Below, in pieces: positions 32,479 through 41,683 of a DNA stretch of 43,362 nt. The translations under genes and the position numbers were made by a program. The stretch is taken from NCBI GenBank assembly GCA_024686085.1, contig JAIBDT010000019.1:1-43362 (forward strand), read 5' to 3'. Below the pieces are notes generated by a model, which saw only the letters and a program-made list of their open reading frames with translations, did no database searches and had not been told where the DNA came from. This stretch comes from Loktanella sp. Lineage in GTDB: Bacteria; Pseudomonadota; Alphaproteobacteria; Rhodobacterales; Rhodobacteraceae. Numbering within the stretch: position 1 is the stretch's first letter; each line of letters starts with the position of its first letter.

Positions 32479-33441
32479 ATGATCCAATATCTTGAGTTCG
32501 AAAAACCGCTTTCCGAAATCGAAGGCAAGGCCGAAGAACTGCGCGCTATGGCGCGTGATAATGACGAAATGGACGTCGAAATTGAAGCGACGGCGCTAGA
32601 TAAAAAAGCGGCTGACTTACTTGATAAGCTTTACAAAGATTTGACCCCGTGGCGGAAATGCCAAGTAGCCCGCCACCCAGACCGCCCCCATTGCCAAGAC
32701 TACATCGAGGCATTGTTCACGGAATATACGCCCCTTGCTGGCGACCGTAACTTTGCTGACGACCACGCGGTTATGGGCGGCATTGCCCGTCTTGATGGGC
32801 GTCCTGTTATGGTAATCGGCCATGAAAAGGGCAACGACACCAAGTCACGTATCGAGCGCAATTTTGGCATGGCCCGCCCCGAAGGTTACCGCAAAGCGAT
32901 CCGTTTGATGGACCTTGCCAATCGCTTTGGCCTGCCTGTGATTACCCTTGTTGACACACCCGGTGCATATCCGGGCAAAGGTGCCGAAGAGCGCGGTCAA
33001 TCAGAAGCGATTGCCCGTTCAACTGAAAAATGTCTGGATCTGAGCGTGCCGTTGATCTCGGTTGTGATTGGCGAAGGCGGATCAGGTGGTGCGGTTGCAT
33101 TTGCGACGGCGAACCGCGTTGTGATGCTAGAGCATTCTATCTATTCGGTGATCAGCCCCGAAGGCTGCGCGTCAATCTTGTGGAAAGACGGCGGCAAGAT
33201 GCGTGAAGCGGCAGAAGCTTTGCGTTTGACCGCGCAGAACCTGAAAGAACTGGGTGTTTGCGACGAAGTGATTGTGGAACCCCGTGGCGGTGCGCAGCGC
33301 GACAATGCTGCAGCGATTAAGTCGGTTGGTGAGGCTTTGATCCGCCAGCTTGATAGCTTTGAGGGCAAAAAGCCGGATGCAATTCGCAAAGCACGCCGCA
33401 CAAAGTATCTGGCGTTGGGATCAAAGGGACTGGCTGCTTAA
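32479..33441 (+). CDS. accA: Acetyl-CoA carboxylase carboxyltransferase subunit alpha
   Basis: 320 aa, crotonase-superfamily subunit that transfers the carboxyl group from biotin to acetyl-CoA with AccD, the committed step of fatty-acid synthesis. The N-terminal [18 protein letters not shown] helix, [16 protein letters not shown] and the oxyanion-hole region [18 protein letters not shown] are present. Length matches the family. TAGAGGCG lies before the ATG. accD is not in the window. It follows mcl1 and ends 9 bases before the converging flavin-fold gene. Confidence 0.97.
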   Translation: MIQYLEFEKPLSEIEGKAEELRAMARDNDEMDVEIEATALDKKAADLLDKLYKDLTPWRKCQVARHPDRPHCQDYIEALFTEYTPLAGDRNFADDHAVMGGIARLDGRPVMVIGHEKGNDTKSRIERNFGMARPEGYRKAIRLMDLANRFGLPVITLVDTPGAYPGKGAEERGQSEAIARSTEKCLDLSVPLISVVIGEGGSGGAVAFATANRVVMLEHSIYSVISPEGCASILWKDGGKMREAAEALRLTAQNLKELGVCDEVIVEPRGGAQRDNAAAIKSVGEALIRQLDSFEGKKPDAIRKARRTKYLALGSKGLAA

Positions 33442-33450
33442 CGCAGCCGG

Positions 33451-34053
33451 TTACCACATGGTTTTGGCCGCGCGTGCCCCCCGAGCGGCGTCATAGGTCA
33501 CCCCGTCAAATCCTGTTTCGGCTTCATTTAGAAAATCCCCCACGGTTGGCAGCCCTGCCCCGTGGTTTTCCCCGTTCCACGTCCCTGCCCGCATAAGAGC
33601 GCGCGCGCATTGGCAGTAGACCTCTGCCACATGCACAACGACCACAGACCTTGGTGCTTGCCCTTTATCCTCAAATTGATTGATCAGATCGGCATCCAGG
33701 TGGACTTCGGCGGTTCCGTTCACCCGCAGGCACACATTCACGCCTTGCACGAGAAACAGAAGGCTGATCCGCCCGTCGGCTACGATGTTGCGCAGCGTAT
33801 CCATCCTATTATTGCCGCGCCAGTCGGGAATCAGCAACGTCTTGGGGTCAGCTATCCGCACCACAGGGCCATCATCGCCACGCGGACTGGCGTCCGTGCC
33901 GTCAGATCCAACCGTGGCGATCACGCAAAGCCGTGAGGCCGCGATCCATTTTGCCGACAGGGGCGTGACATGGTTGGCCACTTTGATCAGCGAGGCTTTA
34001 GCAGGTATGCCGTAGATCGCCTCTAGCTGGGCAATGTCAGTGACTTTGGGCAT
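33451..34053 (-). CDS. Pyridoxamine 5'-phosphate oxidase-like flavin-reductase-fold protein
   Basis: 200 aa, split-barrel FMN-binding family. The motifs SRLCVIATVGSDGTDASPRGDD and LLIPDWRGNNRMDTLRNIVADGRISLLFLV resemble the PPOX/general-stress group, also called MSMEG_1061 family, often annotated as pyridoxamine 5'-phosphate oxidase. The real substrate is unknown. The start is ATG at 34053; the TTG before it is less likely. It overlaps plsC by 17 bases and is the last gene of the ftsE-ftsX-plsC chain. Confidence 0.85.
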   Translation of the reverse strand: MPKVTDIAQLEAIYGIPAKASLIKVANHVTPLSAKWIAASRLCVIATVGSDGTDASPRGDDGPVVRIADPKTLLIPDWRGNNRMDTLRNIVADGRISLLFLVQGVNVCLRVNGTAEVHLDADLINQFEDKGQAPRSVVVVHVAEVYCQCARALMRAGTWNGENHGAGLPTVGDFLNEAETGFDGVTYDAARGARAAKTMW

Positions 34054-34774
34054 CAAACCCTGCCTCAGCCATCAAGGCGTTCGAGCGTTCTTCGACATCT
34101 GCCTCCAGCTTTTTCATGAAGTCGGATACTGGCATTCCCGGTGCAATTGCAGGCAGAAATTCCACGATAGCGACCCCTGGCTTGCGGTAAAACCCGCGCT
34201 TGGGCCAGAAGACCCCAGCGTTGGTGGCGACGGGCACACAAGGTTGCCCCATGTCGCGGTAAAGCGCCCCTGTGCCAATTTTATAGGGTGCCTTCACCCC
34301 CGGTGCGATCCGCGTGCCTTGGCTATAAATGATCAATTGCCCCGCCATGGTTTTACCTGATTTAACGTCTGCGAGCATCTTTTTGATCGCCAACCCGCGT
34401 TGTCCGCGTTTGACGGGAATGCAGCCGATGCGCAGCCCGAATTGCCCCAAGACTGGCGCGTACTTCAGGATGTCTTTGAAGATAAACTTGCCCCGTGGCA
34501 TCGCATTATAGATCATCAGAACGTCTAGGAATGATTGGTGCTTGGCCGCCACAAGGGCCTCGTAGGTAGGCGGCTCGCCGCGCACTTCGAACCGCAGTCC
34601 AATCATCCATTTGGCCGACCATTGCACCCAGCGGCAATAAGCGTGGCACCCCGAGATCGCCCCACGTGGCGACCAGATTGCCCAAGGCGCCCAGAGGATG
34701 CCCACGACCAGCATCGCGACATACATCTGCAAGTTAAACAGAATCGAGCGGATCATTTGGATGTTGTATTTCAT
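34037..34774 (-). CDS. plsC: 1-acyl-sn-glycerol-3-phosphate acyltransferase (PlsC-like)
   Basis: 245 aa membrane-associated acyltransferase that makes phosphatidic acid from lyso-phosphatidic acid. The N-terminal hydrophobic segment is at about residues 10-35. The acyltransferase box KHQSFLD (H-x4-D) and the SQGTR block (variant of EGTR) are present. ATG at 34774 overlaps the ftsX stop as ATGA with GAGGGAAC upstream; the frame to 34867 is not preferred. This ties a phospholipid enzyme to FtsEX. Substrate chain preference is unknown. Confidence 0.92.
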   Translation of the reverse strand: MKYNIQMIRSILFNLQMYVAMLVVGILWAPWAIWSPRGAISGCHAYCRWVQWSAKWMIGLRFEVRGEPPTYEALVAAKHQSFLDVLMIYNAMPRGKFIFKDILKYAPVLGQFGLRIGCIPVKRGQRGLAIKKMLADVKSGKTMAGQLIIYSQGTRIAPGVKAPYKIGTGALYRDMGQPCVPVATNAGVFWPKRGFYRKPGVAIVEFLPAIAPGMPVSDFMKKLEADVEERSNALMAEAGFDAQSH

Positions 34775-35676
34775 GACTGTTCCCTCAGGGTTTTCAGTGC
34801 AGCAGCCCGTGTCGCGAAAAACGCGACAGCGGCAGCAAGTGGAGGGATGGCAAGCGGCCAGAACCAATGTGCACCTTGGAAGCCCAGCCCCGTCAGGAAC
34901 CCGCCTGCGACGTCGGCAGAGGGCAGTAGCAATATGGCGAGCACGCCTGCGACGGTGCCGATTGCCGCGCCACTTAAGGCCCGCAAGGTAAACCTGCGCA
35001 CAAAGGCGCGCGCGATGTAGATGTCGCGCGCCCCCACAAGGCGCATCACGCGGATCACCTGTGCGTTTGCTGCAAGTGCTGCTTGCGCCGCCAGCGTGAT
35101 CATCGCCGCAGTCGAGGCCGCAATCAGCACAAGCGCAAGCCAGCCAAGACTGCGCAGCCTGTTGGCCGCAGCCACCAGCGGTTCGCGCCAGCGCGTGTGA
35201 TCGTCGAGAACAGCGCCGGGTACTTCTGCTTGCAGTCGCGCCCGTAGCCCTGTTGCGTCATAGCCGTCACCTTCTTCGATGATCTCGATTAGTTGCGGGA
35301 TGGGCAGGTCTTCGATGGGCAGTTCGGGGCCGAACCATGGCTCTAGCAGTTTTCGTTGTTCGTCTGCGGTCAAAGGGCGCGCTTGTGCCACACCAGGTGT
35401 GGTTTGCAACACCTCGACCGCAGCCAGAAGCTGGGCGTCGGCTTGATCGGCGGGCGCAGAAATGCGCAGCGTCGAGGTTCGCGCCAGTTCAGCCGACCAC
35501 CGATCTGCCAAGCGCCCTGTTGCAAGCGACAATGCCAATGCAAAGACTGCGAGGAACGCCATGGCCCCCGCAGTGAACAGCGTCAGTCGCGCGGTGAACC
35601 CTGTCGGAGGCACGGCCCGATCGGCCTGGGGATCACCTGCAACCAGATCAAAAAGGCGGGTAATATCAAACTTCAT
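34771..35676 (-). CDS. ftsX: Cell division permease FtsX
   Basis: 301 aa inner-membrane partner of FtsE. It controls periplasmic wall hydrolases at the septum. The N-terminal transmembrane segment is at about 27-48, followed by a periplasmic domain (RISAPADQ to about 165) and three C-terminal helices. The conserved FVRRFTLRALSGA block links the last helices. Start and stop overlap ftsE and plsC by 4 bases each, so the three are translated together. Two lytic transglycosylases are also in the window, but the link is only functional proximity. Confidence 0.94.
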   Translation of the reverse strand: MKFDITRLFDLVAGDPQADRAVPPTGFTARLTLFTAGAMAFLAVFALALSLATGRLADRWSAELARTSTLRISAPADQADAQLLAAVEVLQTTPGVAQARPLTADEQRKLLEPWFGPELPIEDLPIPQLIEIIEEGDGYDATGLRARLQAEVPGAVLDDHTRWREPLVAAANRLRSLGWLALVLIAASTAAMITLAAQAALAANAQVIRVMRLVGARDIYIARAFVRRFTLRALSGAAIGTVAGVLAILLLPSADVAGGFLTGLGFQGAHWFWPLAIPPLAAAVAFFATRAAALKTLREQS

Positions 35677-36353
35677 AGCTCGACCCCCGCTTGCATCAAT
35701 CGGCGATCTTTGAGCCTGAGTACGCGGGTCGCGACCTGCGTTTTTGCGGCACGGATGATGTTCATGTCATGGGTCGCGATCAGAACGGTTTTACCCATCC
35801 GGTTGAGTTCAATCAGCAGAGTCAGCAGTCGCTGCGACATTTCCCAATCGATGTTGCCTGTCGGCTCGTCTGCGATGATGACATCAGGTGACATGATGAC
35901 CGCCCGCGCCAAGGCCGCGCGCTGCCGCTCACCGCCTGATAGCTGCGGCGGCAATTGAGTGGCTTGGTTTTGCAGGCCAACCCAGTTCAGCAGATCGGGC
36001 AAATTGTCGGCGGCTTCATTCTCGCGTCCAGATACCGTCAGCGGCAATGCAATATTGTCGGTCACGGGCAGATGGTCGAGAAACTGGCAGTCTTGGTGTA
36101 CGACACCGATGCGCCTGCGGGCCATTGCGACCGCATCGCGGTCCATCGTGGCTGCATCCTCGCCGAAAAGTCGGACTTGCCCGCCCTTTGCAAGCAATTC
36201 GCCGTAGCACAATTTGAGCAACGTCGTTTTGCCTGCGCCCGAAGGTCCAGTCAGAAAATGGAACGATCCAGCGGCAAGATTAAGCGAGACTTGGCTGAAT
36301 AGTTCTGCCCCGCCATAGCTGTAGGCCACATTATCAAGGTCAATCACGGTCAT
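35673..36353 (-). CDS. ftsE: Cell division ATP-binding protein FtsE
   Basis: 226 aa ABC ATPase working with FtsX in the divisome. Walker A GPSGAGKT is at 36-43, signature LSGGERQ at 138-144, Walker B VIIADEP at 158-164 with catalytic Glu163, and the switch His in ATHDMN. The start is ATG at 36353, giving MTVIDLDNVAYSYGG; the longer frame to 36512 is Cys-rich and not typical. The ribosome site (AAAGGA) is very close to the ATG. First gene of the leftward ftsE-ftsX-plsC-flavin-fold operon. Confidence 0.96.
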   Translation of the reverse strand: MTVIDLDNVAYSYGGAELFSQVSLNLAAGSFHFLTGPSGAGKTTLLKLCYGELLAKGGQVRLFGEDAATMDRDAVAMARRRIGVVHQDCQFLDHLPVTDNIALPLTVSGRENEAADNLPDLLNWVGLQNQATQLPPQLSGGERQRAALARAVIMSPDVIIADEPTGNIDWEMSQRLLTLLIELNRMGKTVLIATHDMNIIRAAKTQVATRVLRLKDRRLMQAGVEL

Positions 36354-36464
36354 ATCCTTTAGCCTGATAGGCCTGTTGGACCTGTTTTGCCCAAATTTGC
36401 AACAGTTTTCAATGTTTTGACATAGGCAACAGTCGCATTTCATTGGCCTTTCTTTTGCCATTAG

Positions 36465-36479
36465 GTAAATAATGGTTAA
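36465..36479. promoter_or_regulatory. Candidate CtrA-binding site between ftsE and the zinc-ribbon gene
   Basis: GTAA, 7 bases, TTAA, which is TTAA-N7-TTAC on the other strand: seven of eight bases match the CtrA consensus. It lies 48 bases upstream of the zinc-ribbon gene and 112 upstream of ftsE. A role in either divergent promoter is possible. Confidence 0.35.
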
Positions 36480-36526
36480 CAAAGCTGCGCGAAGATGCGG
36501 CATGACGGGCATAAAGGGAACCTAAA

Positions 36527-37411
36527 ATGCGACTGATCTGTCCAAACTGCGGGGCACAATACGAGGTGGCGGATGACGTCATCCCCATGGACGGTCGCGA
36601 TGTTCAGTGCTCCAATTGTGCCCACACATGGTTCGAGGACCGTGGCGCGTCTGATATCGAAGACGAGTTCTCGGAAGAGATCGAAGCCCCGTCCGAGACA
36701 ACCGACGACGCGCAATGGGGTGCTGAAGACTATGCGCCCAAGCCAGCTGTCACGCCAAAGCCTGCGCCGCAGCGTCAAGAATTAGACCCTGCGATTGCCG
36801 ATATCTTGCGCGAAGAGGCCGCCCGCGAAGCTGCAGCCCGCCGTGCCGAGGCCGAAGCGATGGAAAGCCAGCCCGATCTGGGTCTCGACAGTGCAGACGC
36901 GGCCCCTGACCAACGCACAGCCGAGGCGCAGGAACGCATGGCAGAGCGCAAAGGCACGCCCATGCCCCCCCCCGCAGCCCTGAGTCGCGCAGCGATTGCC
37001 GCGGCTTCGCGTGGTGATTTGCTGCCTGATATTGAAGAGATCAATTCCAGCCTGCGGTCCGAGTCCGAGCGCGGCACAGGCTATGCAGAGATCGAAGATG
37101 CGCCCAAGGCCCGCAAGCGCGGCGCACGCACTGGGTTCTTCGGCGTGCTTTTGATCCTTGCGATCTTGGCTGCGATCTATGTCTTTGCTGATAAAATCCG
37201 CGACATGGTGCCTGCGCTGGATGGACCACTCACGACATATGTCGAGACTGTGGACACGGGCCGTTTGTGGCTGGATGCCCAGTTGCGTCGTGCTGTGGAC
37301 GCGATGAATGGCGATGATACTGCCGCTGAATCAATGGAGTCCACTGTTGAAGAAGCTCCATCGCCGACCGCCAGCACCGATGCCCCAGAGATGGCACCTG
37401 TGACTGAATAA
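36527..37411 (+). CDS. Zinc-ribbon membrane protein (MJ0042-type finger)
   Basis: 294 aa. The N-terminal zinc ribbon has Cys5, Cys8, Cys28 and Cys31 (ICPNCGAQYEV...VQCSNCAHTWFE). A long acidic and Ala-rich disordered linker follows, with charged repeats at about 85-145. One transmembrane helix is at about 203-221, then a short periplasmic part and a Pro/Thr-rich end. The cytoplasmic zinc ribbon and membrane anchor suggest a sensor or adaptor. It diverges from ftsE, and a CtrA-like site lies between. It converges with DUF4175, leaving 3 bases between the stops. Confidence 0.85.
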   Translation: MRLICPNCGAQYEVADDVIPMDGRDVQCSNCAHTWFEDRGASDIEDEFSEEIEAPSETTDDAQWGAEDYAPKPAVTPKPAPQRQELDPAIADILREEAAREAAARRAEAEAMESQPDLGLDSADAAPDQRTAEAQERMAERKGTPMPPPAALSRAAIAAASRGDLLPDIEEINSSLRSESERGTGYAEIEDAPKARKRGARTGFFGVLLILAILAAIYVFADKIRDMVPALDGPLTTYVETVDTGRLWLDAQLRRAVDAMNGDDTAAESMESTVEEAPSPTASTDAPEMAPVTE

Positions 37412-37414
37412 AGC

Positions 37415-39967
37415 TTAGAACTGGTCCAGAAGACGCCGCAGATAGTCGCGTTCGACTTCTGGTCGCGCTTGTTCGGCGGACCGTCTGCGGATTTCACCCA
37501 GTAGTTCTTCGGCGCGCCGATAGACGTCTTCGCCTTGCAGTAAGCTGTCATCGGTACCGAATTGACCTGTATTGCCAAGTTCGCGCCCCAGTGGATCGCG
37601 CCGTGTCGGTTCCACGCGTCCTGTGGCTTCGCCGCGTTCGGTCCCCTGCCCGGGTTCGGCAGAATCGTTTTGCGCCAAGGCCTCGTTCAAAGACCGCATA
37701 CCGTTGCGCAGCGCATCCATGGCTTCGGCCTGTTGGTCAATTGCTTGCGCCAAGTCGCCATCGCGTAGCGCCTGTTCGGCCCCATTCATCGCCTCTTCGG
37801 CACGATCAAGGGCGCCGCGTGCGGCTTCTCCCGCTTGACCGTCGAGGTTGGGCAAACCGTCTTGCTGGCGCTTCAATTCATCGCGCAAAGCCTGCTGGCG
37901 CTCGGCCAAGCTAGCCTCGCCGCCAGATCCACCGTCGCCTTGCTGACCCGAGGTCGCGTCGTCGCCGACGCCTTGCCCTTCGCCTTGCTGGCCATCTTGG
38001 CTTTCGGATTGGCCATTCTCACCTTGCTGGCCTTGGTTTTCGCCTTGTTGCTGTTCCCCTTGGTTCGCGCGGTCTTGCAGGTCACGAAACGCGTCATCGG
38101 AGAGCTGTTCTTGGTCTTGCAAGGTTTCAGCCAAGTCTTGCATGGACTGCTGACCTGGCGTGCGCGGCCCACCCTCGCCGTTTTCGCCTTGAGTGATGCG
38201 CATGTTTTCCATCATCTGGTTCAACTGCTCCATCAGCTCGGCGGCTTCGGCCATGCGCCCTTCTTCCATCAGCTCTTGGATACGGTCCATCAGCGCTTGG
38301 ATTTCATCCTGACCGATTTCGCGTGTTTCGTCAGAATTGTCGGCCTGATCTGTTCCATCGGAGGGTTCCATTTGGTCCGCAAGCATCTGCATATAGTCGT
38401 TGGTCGCATCGCGCAGTTCTTGCATCAACTCGGCGATTTCAGCGTCAGAGGCCCCGTCGCGCATTGCCTCGGCCAAGCGTTCTTGGGCGCGGCGCAGTCG
38501 TTCGCGCGCATCGGCAAGGGTGCCGTCCTCTAGCTGGATCGCAAGGTCCCAGAGTGCCTGCACGATCTCGTCTTGCACGGGCGCTGTCAGCCCGCCCATA
38601 TTTTCAAAGCTTTCCACGCGCCGAATGATCGCACGCATCCGCAGATAGGTTGTCTCGTTAGAGAACAGCCCTTCGGGGCGATGTGAAATCGCGCGCATGA
38701 TTTGGGCCACGCGCGGCGCGTTGGCGCGTGCCCACATCAGATCGCGGCGCTGTTCGATCACGGCTTTTGCAAAGGGTTGAAAGAAGCGCCGTCCGGGCAG
38801 GATCATTGGCTCTGCGGGGCTTTCGCCGACTTGCCCCGACGCGTCGACGACTTGCATCTTGAGGGTCACAGGCAGGTTTGCCAGCGGGTGTTCGGACAGG
38901 TTTTCGACCAGAAATGCTTCGAAATCAGCGCGGTCACCGTTAAAGGGCATCGGAAGATCCAGCACCAGTGGGTCGATCCCGTCAGGGTCCACAGCTAAGC
39001 CATGTCGACGTTCAACTGCGCCGAGGTCAAGCGCAATCGTCGCGGTCCCGCTGTCAACGCCGTAGTCGTCGAACCCCAAAAACGGCTGAGACATTTCACC
39101 CATGGCGTCAGCCTCAACCGGCCCTGTCAGTTCGACAAGCGGGGTCGCGTCCGCGATAACCCGCACGTCCCAAGATGACCCATTTTCACCCTCAATTGTA
39201 AGGGTTCCTGATGTCGCGGCGATAAAGGCCTGTTGCGCCTCGGATGCCGCGCCGAGGTCTTCGGTGCGACCTGAAATTGTCTCTGACACGGTCAGCGCAC
39301 CGACCTCGCCATAGAGCCGCAAGGTCACTTTGCTGCCCGCTGGCACCTGCAATAGCCCTGCAGGAATATCGTTGAGGTAAAGTGCGGGTTTGCCTGTATA
39401 TGTGGGCGGTGCGACCCATCCTTCCCACACTGGGCCTGTTGCTATGACCATTCCACTGCCGGTTTGATCCCCGACAGAGCCCACCCGCCAGAGCGAGCCG
39501 AACATCAAAGCCGCGACAAAGAACAGTAGCGCAATGAACCGTAGTCCGAACGGGTCGCGGTCAGAAATTCGCAAATCAGGGTCGACAGGTTTTGCGGCGT
39601 GGCTACGCGTTTGCATACGGGCGACGTGGGCGTGCCACACGGCCTCTGATGCGGGATCACCGCGCCCGATTGCTTGTGCATCAGACAGTGCCGCGATGGG
39701 CCGTCCGGGAAGGGCGGCATCAACGCGGGCCAGTGCATCACTTTGAGTTGGCATCTTGAACCGACGTAGCCCAAAGACCAGAGCCGCGATCAAGGCTGTG
39801 GCGGCGATGACGACGAGAATCCAGAATGCTTCGAGAGGCAAGACGTCTTGCCAGCCGAACATTAACGGCGCGAGGCAAACGAAAATTACTGACCACAGCG
39901 GCCAGAAGGCACGCACAGCGTTTTCGGCAACCATCCCGACAAGGGTGGCAAAAACGGGCCATTTCAA
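37415..39967 (-). CDS. TIGR02302/DUF4175 family membrane protein
   Basis: 850 aa from the TTG at 39967, a conserved alphaproteobacterial protein of unknown function. Two N-terminal helices lie at about 15-65 and a third near 140-160, followed by a periplasmic-type beta region and long helices. A very Gln/Gly/Glu-rich stretch (about 625-690) includes QGEQQQGENQG. The C-terminal end resembles the family. No ATG or GTG start fits: upstream codons to the lysA stop offer TTG at 39967 and CTG at 39997 after GGGAGAGG, so the N-terminus may be 10 residues longer. It follows lysA in the same orientation with 57 bases between. Confidence 0.88.
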   Translation of the reverse strand: MKWPVFATLVGMVAENAVRAFWPLWSVIFVCLAPLMFGWQDVLPLEAFWILVVIAATALIAALVFGLRRFKMPTQSDALARVDAALPGRPIAALSDAQAIGRGDPASEAVWHAHVARMQTRSHAAKPVDPDLRISDRDPFGLRFIALLFFVAALMFGSLWRVGSVGDQTGSGMVIATGPVWEGWVAPPTYTGKPALYLNDIPAGLLQVPAGSKVTLRLYGEVGALTVSETISGRTEDLGAASEAQQAFIAATSGTLTIEGENGSSWDVRVIADATPLVELTGPVEADAMGEMSQPFLGFDDYGVDSGTATIALDLGAVERRHGLAVDPDGIDPLVLDLPMPFNGDRADFEAFLVENLSEHPLANLPVTLKMQVVDASGQVGESPAEPMILPGRRFFQPFAKAVIEQRRDLMWARANAPRVAQIMRAISHRPEGLFSNETTYLRMRAIIRRVESFENMGGLTAPVQDEIVQALWDLAIQLEDGTLADARERLRRAQERLAEAMRDGASDAEIAELMQELRDATNDYMQMLADQMEPSDGTDQADNSDETREIGQDEIQALMDRIQELMEEGRMAEAAELMEQLNQMMENMRITQGENGEGGPRTPGQQSMQDLAETLQDQEQLSDDAFRDLQDRANQGEQQQGENQGQQGENGQSESQDGQQGEGQGVGDDATSGQQGDGGSGGEASLAERQQALRDELKRQQDGLPNLDGQAGEAARGALDRAEEAMNGAEQALRDGDLAQAIDQQAEAMDALRNGMRSLNEALAQNDSAEPGQGTERGEATGRVEPTRRDPLGRELGNTGQFGTDDSLLQGEDVYRRAEELLGEIRRRSAEQARPEVERDYLRRLLDQF

Positions 39968-40024
39968 ATGGCTCAGTTGATCAGTCGGGGTCGCCAGTCT
40001 GCCTCTCCCAAGTGTGCGGTGGCG

Positions 40025-41290
40025 TTAAAGCCATTGCGGTATGATATCGCGGTCGATCATCTCTTCATAGGTAGGGCGTGCGCGGATAACTGCAAATTGA
40101 TCGCCGTTGACCAGCACCTCTGGGATCATCGGGCGCGAGTTGTATTCCGAGCTCATCACCGCGCCGTAAGCCCCCGCAGACCGGAAGGCGACCAGATCAT
40201 TTGCTGCCAATACAGGCATATCGCGCGCTTTGCCGAAGGTATCGCCACTTTCGCAAACTGGGCCGACAACGTCATACTTTGCGGGAGTATGAGCCACGTC
40301 AGGTTCGATCACAGGCACGATATCATGGTGTGCTTCGTACATGGCGGGGCGGATCAGGTCGTTCATGGCCGCGTCGATAATCAGGAATTCGCGGTCTTCG
40401 CCTTCTTTAACATATATGACCTTGGACACCATCAGGCCCGCGTTGCCTGAAATCAGGCGCCCCGGTTCGATTTCGATTTCGCAGTCCAGATGCCCAAGCG
40501 TGCGCTTGATCATCGCGCCATAGTCGCTGGGCAGCGGCGGGGCCTCATTTGAGCGGGTGTAGGGAATGCCCAAGCCACCGCCCAAGTCCAGACGGCCAAT
40601 TTTGTGTCCATCCGCGCGCAGCGTTTCGACAAGATCGGCAACTTTCAGATAGGCAGCCTCGAACGGGGCCAGATCGGTCAGTTGCGACCCGATGTGCACG
40701 TCGATGCCGATGACCTTGAGGCCTAGCAATTCAGCAGCCATTTTGTAGACAGCACGCGCGCGACTGATCGGAATGCCGAATTTGTTTTCGGATTTGCCCG
40801 TCGCGATTTTGGCGTGGGTCTTTGCGTCGACATCTGGATTCACGCGGATCGTGATCGGCGCCTCGACGCCCAGCTCGACCGCAACTGCTGACAGCACAAC
40901 CATCTCTGGTTCGCTTTCGACGTTGAACTGTCTGATCCCGCCCGTCAGCGCCATGCGCATTTCGTCTGCGGTTTTGCCGACCCCAGAGAATACGATTTTG
41001 TCGCCTGAGACGCCTGCCGCTTTCGCGCGGCAGTATTCGCCCCCCGACACGACGTCCATGCCCGCGCCTGCCTGCGCCAAAACACGCAAAACTGCCTGAT
41101 TAGAAAGCGATTTCATCGCGAAGCATACCAGATGCGGCATCCCATCCAAGGCCTCGTCGAAGAGTTTGAAGTGCCGCTGAAGGGTCGCTGTGGAATAGAC
41201 ATAGAACGGCGTCCCGACGGTGGCCGCGATGTCGGCGATGGCAACGTCTTCTGCAAACAATTGACCGTCGCGATAAAGAAAGTGATCCAA
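40025..41290 (-). CDS. lysA: Diaminopimelate decarboxylase
   Basis: 421 aa, fold-type III PLP enzyme converting meso-DAP to lysine, the last step of the pathway that dapA begins. The PLP lysine is Lys60 in FAMKSLSN. The glycine-rich phosphate loop DLGGGLGIPYT and the C-terminal CESGDTFGKARDMP block with active-site Cys are present. The start is TTG at 41290: an in-frame TAA lies 12 bases upstream, no ATG or GTG is available, and AGAGGG is well placed. The codon may reduce expression. Confidence 0.96.
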   Translation of the reverse strand: MDHFLYRDGQLFAEDVAIADIAATVGTPFYVYSTATLQRHFKLFDEALDGMPHLVCFAMKSLSNQAVLRVLAQAGAGMDVVSGGEYCRAKAAGVSGDKIVFSGVGKTADEMRMALTGGIRQFNVESEPEMVVLSAVAVELGVEAPITIRVNPDVDAKTHAKIATGKSENKFGIPISRARAVYKMAAELLGLKVIGIDVHIGSQLTDLAPFEAAYLKVADLVETLRADGHKIGRLDLGGGLGIPYTRSNEAPPLPSDYGAMIKRTLGHLDCEIEIEPGRLISGNAGLMVSKVIYVKEGEDREFLIIDAAMNDLIRPAMYEAHHDIVPVIEPDVAHTPAKYDVVGPVCESGDTFGKARDMPVLAANDLVAFRSAGAYGAVMSSEYNSRPMIPEVLVNGDQFAVIRARPTYEEMIDRDIIPQWL

Positions 41291-41371
41291 GGCGCTGCCC
41301 TCTTAAATGTCGTTCCAAACGGACATATCAGATTGGCGGCAAAGCCCAACCCTTGTTGCGCGAAAATCCGA

Positions 41372-41683
41372 TTAATCGGTAGGCTTGGACCGTAGATAAA
41401 GATAGAGCGGCAGGCCGCAACTGACCCCGATCCCAAAGGTTGCGGGAATTGCGATCAATCCGATCCAGTTCCGCCGCGATGTGACCTCGGCAATAATGAA
41501 CACAGTCAAGGCAATCGCTGCGATCGTCAAATCCCAGACCAGCCCTGAACTGGCCGCGTTGGCGTGCCATGCGTCGACCATCTTGCCCAAGTCCAGACCT
41601 TCGGCCCGGAACCATTGCACAAAGTAGAACATCGGATGGATCGCGCCCCAGACCGCTAACGCAAGGTAAAGCTTTCGAATCAT
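41372..41683 (-). CDS. DUF2834 family membrane protein
   Basis: 103 aa with three predicted membrane helices (about 3-22, 48-68, 75-97). The pattern YFVQWFRAEGLDLGKMVDAWHANAASSGLVWDL and the end GLPLYLYLRS match DUF2834, whose function is unknown. ATG at 41683 overlaps the lipoprotein stop (ATGA), so the two are co-translated. It is followed by 81 bases before the lysA start. Confidence 0.85.
   Translation of the reverse strand: MIRKLYLALAVWGAIHPMFYFVQWFRAEGLDLGKMVDAWHANAASSGLVWDLTIAAIALTVFIIAEVTSRRNWIGLIAIPATFGIGVSCGLPLYLYLRSKPTD

Noticed and set aside
37835-38533. Plus-strand frame of 232 codons, Leu/Val-rich, opposite DUF4175
   Set aside because: It mirrors the Gln/Glu-rich coding stretch on the other strand and has no ribosome site.
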